Shown: positions 61,356 through 64,000 of the stretch, piece after piece
Layout: the number at the start of each line of letters is the position of its first letter
Numbering within the stretch: the first letter of the stretch is position 1
DNA from: Micromonospora matsumotoense
GTDB taxonomy: Bacteria > Actinomycetota > Actinomycetes > Mycobacteriales > Micromonosporaceae
Assembly: GCF_900091525.1 (NCBI RefSeq)
Contig: NZ_FMCU01000011.1
Coordinates: 1-64,000, forward strand
Direction: 5' to 3'
DNA: 64,000 nt
The notes under the pieces: generated by a model
The model's input: only the letters and a program-made list of their open reading frames with translations
Database searches by the model: none
Told to the model about the DNA's origin: nothing
Translations under genes and position numbers: made by a program

Positions 61356-62588
61356 ATGTCAGCGACCTCGTCAGCCGGCGCCTCGCTCCCGTACCTGCAC
61401 CGCGGCGCGGGCCGTGCCGCGGTGCCCGGTGCCGACCGCGGCGCCACCGGGCGTGCCCGCCAGTCCGACGCGCAGTGGTACCCGTCGTACCAGGACGACC
61501 AGCCCCGGTCGGGCGGACCGGGCGGCCCCGGCACACCCGCCGGGCCGGGCGGGCCGGGGAACTACGGCCGGCGCGGGCCGCGACCGCGCTGGGGCCGGAT
61601 CGCCCTGGTGGCCGGCGTGACAGTGCTGGTGGTGGCGTTGCTCGGCGGGATCGGGGCCTGGTTCTACACCCGCAACCTCAACGAGGACCTGGCCCGCACC
61701 GACCCGTTCTCCGAGATCACCGGTGGTCGGCCCGCGAAGGCGGTCGACGGGGCGCTCAACATCCTGCTGGTCGGCACGGACTCGCGGGACCCGGACGCCG
61801 CGGTCGACAAGCCGGGCGAGTGGCGGGCGGACACGCTGATCGTCATGCACATCCCGGCCGACCACCAGAAGGCCTACCTGGTCTCGGTCCCGCGTGACCT
61901 GTACGTGCCCATTCCCGAGAGCGCGGGCGCGGCCTGCGACTCCGGTCGGCGCGCGAAGATCAACGCGGCGTTCGCCTTCGGTGGCCTGCCGCTGGCGGTA
62001 CGCACCGTGGAGTGCTTCACCGACGTCCGGATCGACAACGTGATGGCGATCGACTTCGGCGGCTTCAAGGAGGTCACCGACGCGGTCGGCGGGGTGGACC
62101 TGAAGGTGGAGCAGAGCGTCACCTCGATCCACAAGCCGTACCGGAAGTTCACCAAGGGCACCATGCACATGGACGGCGCCACGGCCCTGGACTGGATCCG
62201 GCAGCGCAAGCAGTTCCCCCAGGGCGACTTCGCCCGGATGCGCCACCAGCAGGAGTTCCTGCGGGCGCTGATGGACAAGGCGGCGAGCACGGGCACCCTG
62301 ACCAACCCCAAGAAGCTGAACGCGTTCCTCCAGTCGGTGACCGACGCGGTGACCGTGGACAACGACTTCTCCCTCGGCGACATGGCCGTCCAGTTCCGCA
62401 ACCTGCGCGGCGAGAACCTGACCTTCCTCACCAGTCCGAACACCGGCAGCGACACCATCAACGGGGAGTCGGTGGTGGTCTCCGACCGGGAGAAGGCGCT
62501 GGCGATGTACAAGGCGATGTCCGCCGACACCATGGCGGACTGGGTGGCGGCCGACAAGAAGGCGGACGCGCCGGGCAACGGGAACTGA
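61356..62588 (+). CDS. LytR-CpsA-Psr (LCP) family protein
   Basis: 410 residues. A Gly/Pro-rich cytoplasmic N-terminus of about 78 residues, one membrane segment (IALVAGVTVLVVALLGGIGAWF), then the LCP domain: ILLVGTDSRDPDA, WRADTLIVMHIPADHQKAYLVSVPRD, KINAAFAFGG, VMAIDFGGFKEVTDAVGGVD, and ALDWIRQRKQ with DFARMRHQQEFLRAL. LCP enzymes attach lipid-linked glycans to peptidoglycan outside the membrane. A paralogue follows. Confidence 0.93.
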   Translation: MSATSSAGASLPYLHRGAGRAAVPGADRGATGRARQSDAQWYPSYQDDQPRSGGPGGPGTPAGPGGPGNYGRRGPRPRWGRIALVAGVTVLVVALLGGIGAWFYTRNLNEDLARTDPFSEITGGRPAKAVDGALNILLVGTDSRDPDAAVDKPGEWRADTLIVMHIPADHQKAYLVSVPRDLYVPIPESAGAACDSGRRAKINAAFAFGGLPLAVRTVECFTDVRIDNVMAIDFGGFKEVTDAVGGVDLKVEQSVTSIHKPYRKFTKGTMHMDGATALDWIRQRKQFPQGDFARMRHQQEFLRALMDKAASTGTLTNPKKLNAFLQSVTDAVTVDNDFSLGDMAVQFRNLRGENLTFLTSPNTGSDTINGESVVVSDREKALAMYKAMSADTMADWVAADKKADAPGNGN

Positions 62589-62602
62589 GCCTTCCGCGGG
62601 GT

Positions 62603-62629
62603 GGGGGCGGGCCGGCGTGGTCCGCCCCC
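62603..62629 (+). terminator. Hairpin terminator after the first LCP gene
   Basis: GGGGGCGG (62603-62610) and CCGCCCCC (62622-62629), loop 11, starting 15 bases after the stop. The remainder of 62630-62877 holds no gene I can support. Confidence 0.5.
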
Positions 62630-62877
62630 GCTTTCAGCCCGGCCTGGGCCGATGCCCGATGTGTCGGGCAGATTTCGATGAGCGTCATCAGAGGTCGATT
62701 CCTGAAGGCTTGATCATCGAACGCCAACAGCCGTCCGGTCTCATCAACCAGCCCGAACGGATGAATTACCGGGTTAAAGGTCAGGTTGTCTGGGATTTGT
62801 GCGTGTGACTACCTCGCCTTGACGGGAAGCGGTACGTAAAGTGGTCCCGCCCCCCGATCACGCGAGCTGGAGCACGC

Positions 62878-64000
62878 ATGCCGGTTCAGACCAGCCCCCG
62901 CCCACCGTCGCTGAACGCCGACCCCTACCGGGCGTCGGCCGCCGTCCCGTCACCGGGCGGACGCGGCGGACGGCCCTCCGGAACAGCCCGCAAGCGCGCC
63001 CGGCGCAAGGACCCGCTCTGGGCGCGGCTGACCGTGGTCTTCGGCGCGGTGCTGATGTTGACCAGCGGCGTCGCGATCGTCGGCAGCAAGGTGCTGATCA
63101 GCCAGGCCACCGGCAACATCGCCCAGCGCAACCTGCTCGGCGGGGCGGGCAAGACCGAGGCCGAGGGCGGCGCCAATCTGGACGGCCCGATCGACATGCT
63201 GCTGCTCGGCGTGGACGCGCGGGAGCGCTGGGCCGCCGACGACGTCCGGTCGGACAGCATCATCGTGCTGCACATCCCGGCCAGCCACGACCAGGCGTAC
63301 CTGATCTCGATCCCCCGGGACACCGAGGCGCAGATCCCCGCGTTCAAGAAGAGCGGGTTCAAGGGCGGCACCGACAAGATCAACGCGGCGTTCCAGGCCG
63401 GCGCGCGCAACGGCGGCGGCTGGGAGGGCGGCGCCCAGCTGATGGCCCAGACCATCAAGAACATGACCGGGGTCAGCTTCGACGGCGCCGCGATCATCAA
63501 CTTCGGTGGCTTCAAGAACGTCATCGACACCCTCGGCACGGTGCGCATCTGCGTCAGCCACGAGGTGAAGTCGCACCACATGATGATCGTGGACGGCAAG
63601 CAGATGTGGAACGCCGACGCCAAGAAGACCGGCCGGCCGATGACCCCGGTGGTCTACAAGAAGGGCTGCCGGGAGATGACCGGCCTCCAGGCGCTCGACT
63701 ACTCGCGACAGCGCTACGGCCTGCCGAACAGCGACTACGACCGGCAGCAGAACCAGCAGCAGCTGATCAAGGCGATGGCCCGCAAGGCCACCGACAAGGG
63801 CATGCTGACCAACCCGGTGAAGGTCAACCAGCTGATCAAGGCGGCCGGCAAGGCGTTCATCCTGGACACCGGTGGGGTGGCGGTCGCCGATATGGTCTTC
63901 ACCATGCGCGGGGTCACCGCCAACGAGTTGACCATGCTGCGCACCAACGGCGGCACGTTCAACGGCAACGCCAACAACCGTGAGGCGCTCAGCCAGCAGA
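62878..64000 (+). CDS. LytR-CpsA-Psr (LCP) family protein, second copy, cut by window end
   Basis: At least 374 residues from ATG 62878 (GGAG 5 bases ahead), with no stop before the window end. A basic N-terminus and one membrane segment (LTVVFGAVLMLTSGVAIVG) precede the LCP domain: DMLLLGVDARERW, SDSIIVLHIPASHDQAYLISIPRD, KINAAFQAGARNGGG, IINFGGFKNVIDTLG, and ALDYSRQRYGLPNSDYDRQQ. Diverged from the preceding LCP gene; probably partly overlapping function with different glycan preference. Confidence 0.93.
   Translation, partial: MPVQTSPRPPSLNADPYRASAAVPSPGGRGGRPSGTARKRARRKDPLWARLTVVFGAVLMLTSGVAIVGSKVLISQATGNIAQRNLLGGAGKTEAEGGANLDGPIDMLLLGVDARERWAADDVRSDSIIVLHIPASHDQAYLISIPRDTEAQIPAFKKSGFKGGTDKINAAFQAGARNGGGWEGGAQLMAQTIKNMTGVSFDGAAIINFGGFKNVIDTLGTVRICVSHEVKSHHMMIVDGKQMWNADAKKTGRPMTPVVYKKGCREMTGLQALDYSRQRYGLPNSDYDRQQNQQQLIKAMARKATDKGMLTNPVKVNQLIKAAGKAFILDTGGVAVADMVFTMRGVTANELTMLRTNGGTFNGNANNREALSQQ

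Noticed and set aside
62810..62850. Promoter TTGACG...TAAAGT before the second LCP gene
   Set aside because: The spacer is only 12 bases, too short for a sigma-70-type promoter. The gene instead has a Shine-Dalgarno and an unidentified promoter.

Overview
The window is GC-rich (roughly 70-74 percent by eye) and densely coded. Many genes start with GTG, neighbouring genes often overlap by 4 bases (ATGA or GTGA), and several families are typical of Actinobacteria: DUF397, DUF5753 regulators, LytR-CpsA-Psr proteins and a DUF5324-like protein. Codon use and gene content best fit a member of the Micromonosporaceae such as Micromonospora. That placement is inference; no species is named.

Layout. 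0-4 kb: the tail of an IS5-type transposase, tRNA-Ser(UGA), a quinone oxidoreductase, and a SoxR regulator divergent from a split transketolase with a SoxR-box promoter between them. 4-11 kb: a glycosylation region in which a Dpm1-like family 2 glycosyltransferase gene occurs twice as a direct repeat. The repeats flank a lower-GC island with three transposase wrecks and a membrane GT-C glycosyltransferase; a second, larger GT-C gene follows. 11-16 kb: a two-component system with a DUF5666 lipoprotein, a DUF1906 secreted protein and an APH-type kinase. 17-26 kb: mostly housekeeping genes (thiolase, rhomboid protease, cyclophilin, polysaccharide deacetylase, CorA, aminotransferase). 26.4-28.9 kb: a tight three-gene operon of nucleotidyltransferase, sn-glycerol-1-phosphate-dehydrogenase-like enzyme and CDP-alcohol phosphotransferase. 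29-32 kb: an ISAs1 relic and a lower-GC three-gene ABC transporter operon. 32.6-34.3 kb: pectate lyase and a VapBC-like pair. 34.5-37.8 kb: a DUF397/DUF5753 regulator pair divergent from a four-gene regulatory cassette, with two operator-like palindromes between them and two large palindromes at the far end. 37.8-43.9 kb: GT4 glycosyltransferase, Fpg/Nei glycosylase, polyprenyl sugar-phosphate transferase and a LytS/LytTR two-component pair. 44-50 kb: three paralogous secreted proteins, each carrying three copies of one beta-rich domain. 50-60 kb: two DUF485 plus acetate-symporter-type operons, an ABC exporter, a second and damaged DUF5753/DUF397 module, and a flavin reductase. 60-64 kb: UDP-glucuronate decarboxylase-like enzyme and two LytR-CpsA-Psr proteins, the last cut by the window end.

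A recurring theme is envelope glycan work: two GT2 copies, two GT-C enzymes, GT4, sugar-phosphate transferase, UXS-like enzyme, two LCP ligases and the deacetylase. Several genes start 6-7 bases after a TANNNT-type -10 hexamer, which suggests leaderless transcripts. The observations most worth following are the G1P-dehydrogenase-like operon, the three repeat-domain secreted proteins, the SoxR/transketolase promoter, a cluster of DnaA-box-like sites ahead of an acetate symporter operon, and two families of dispersed intergenic palindromes.
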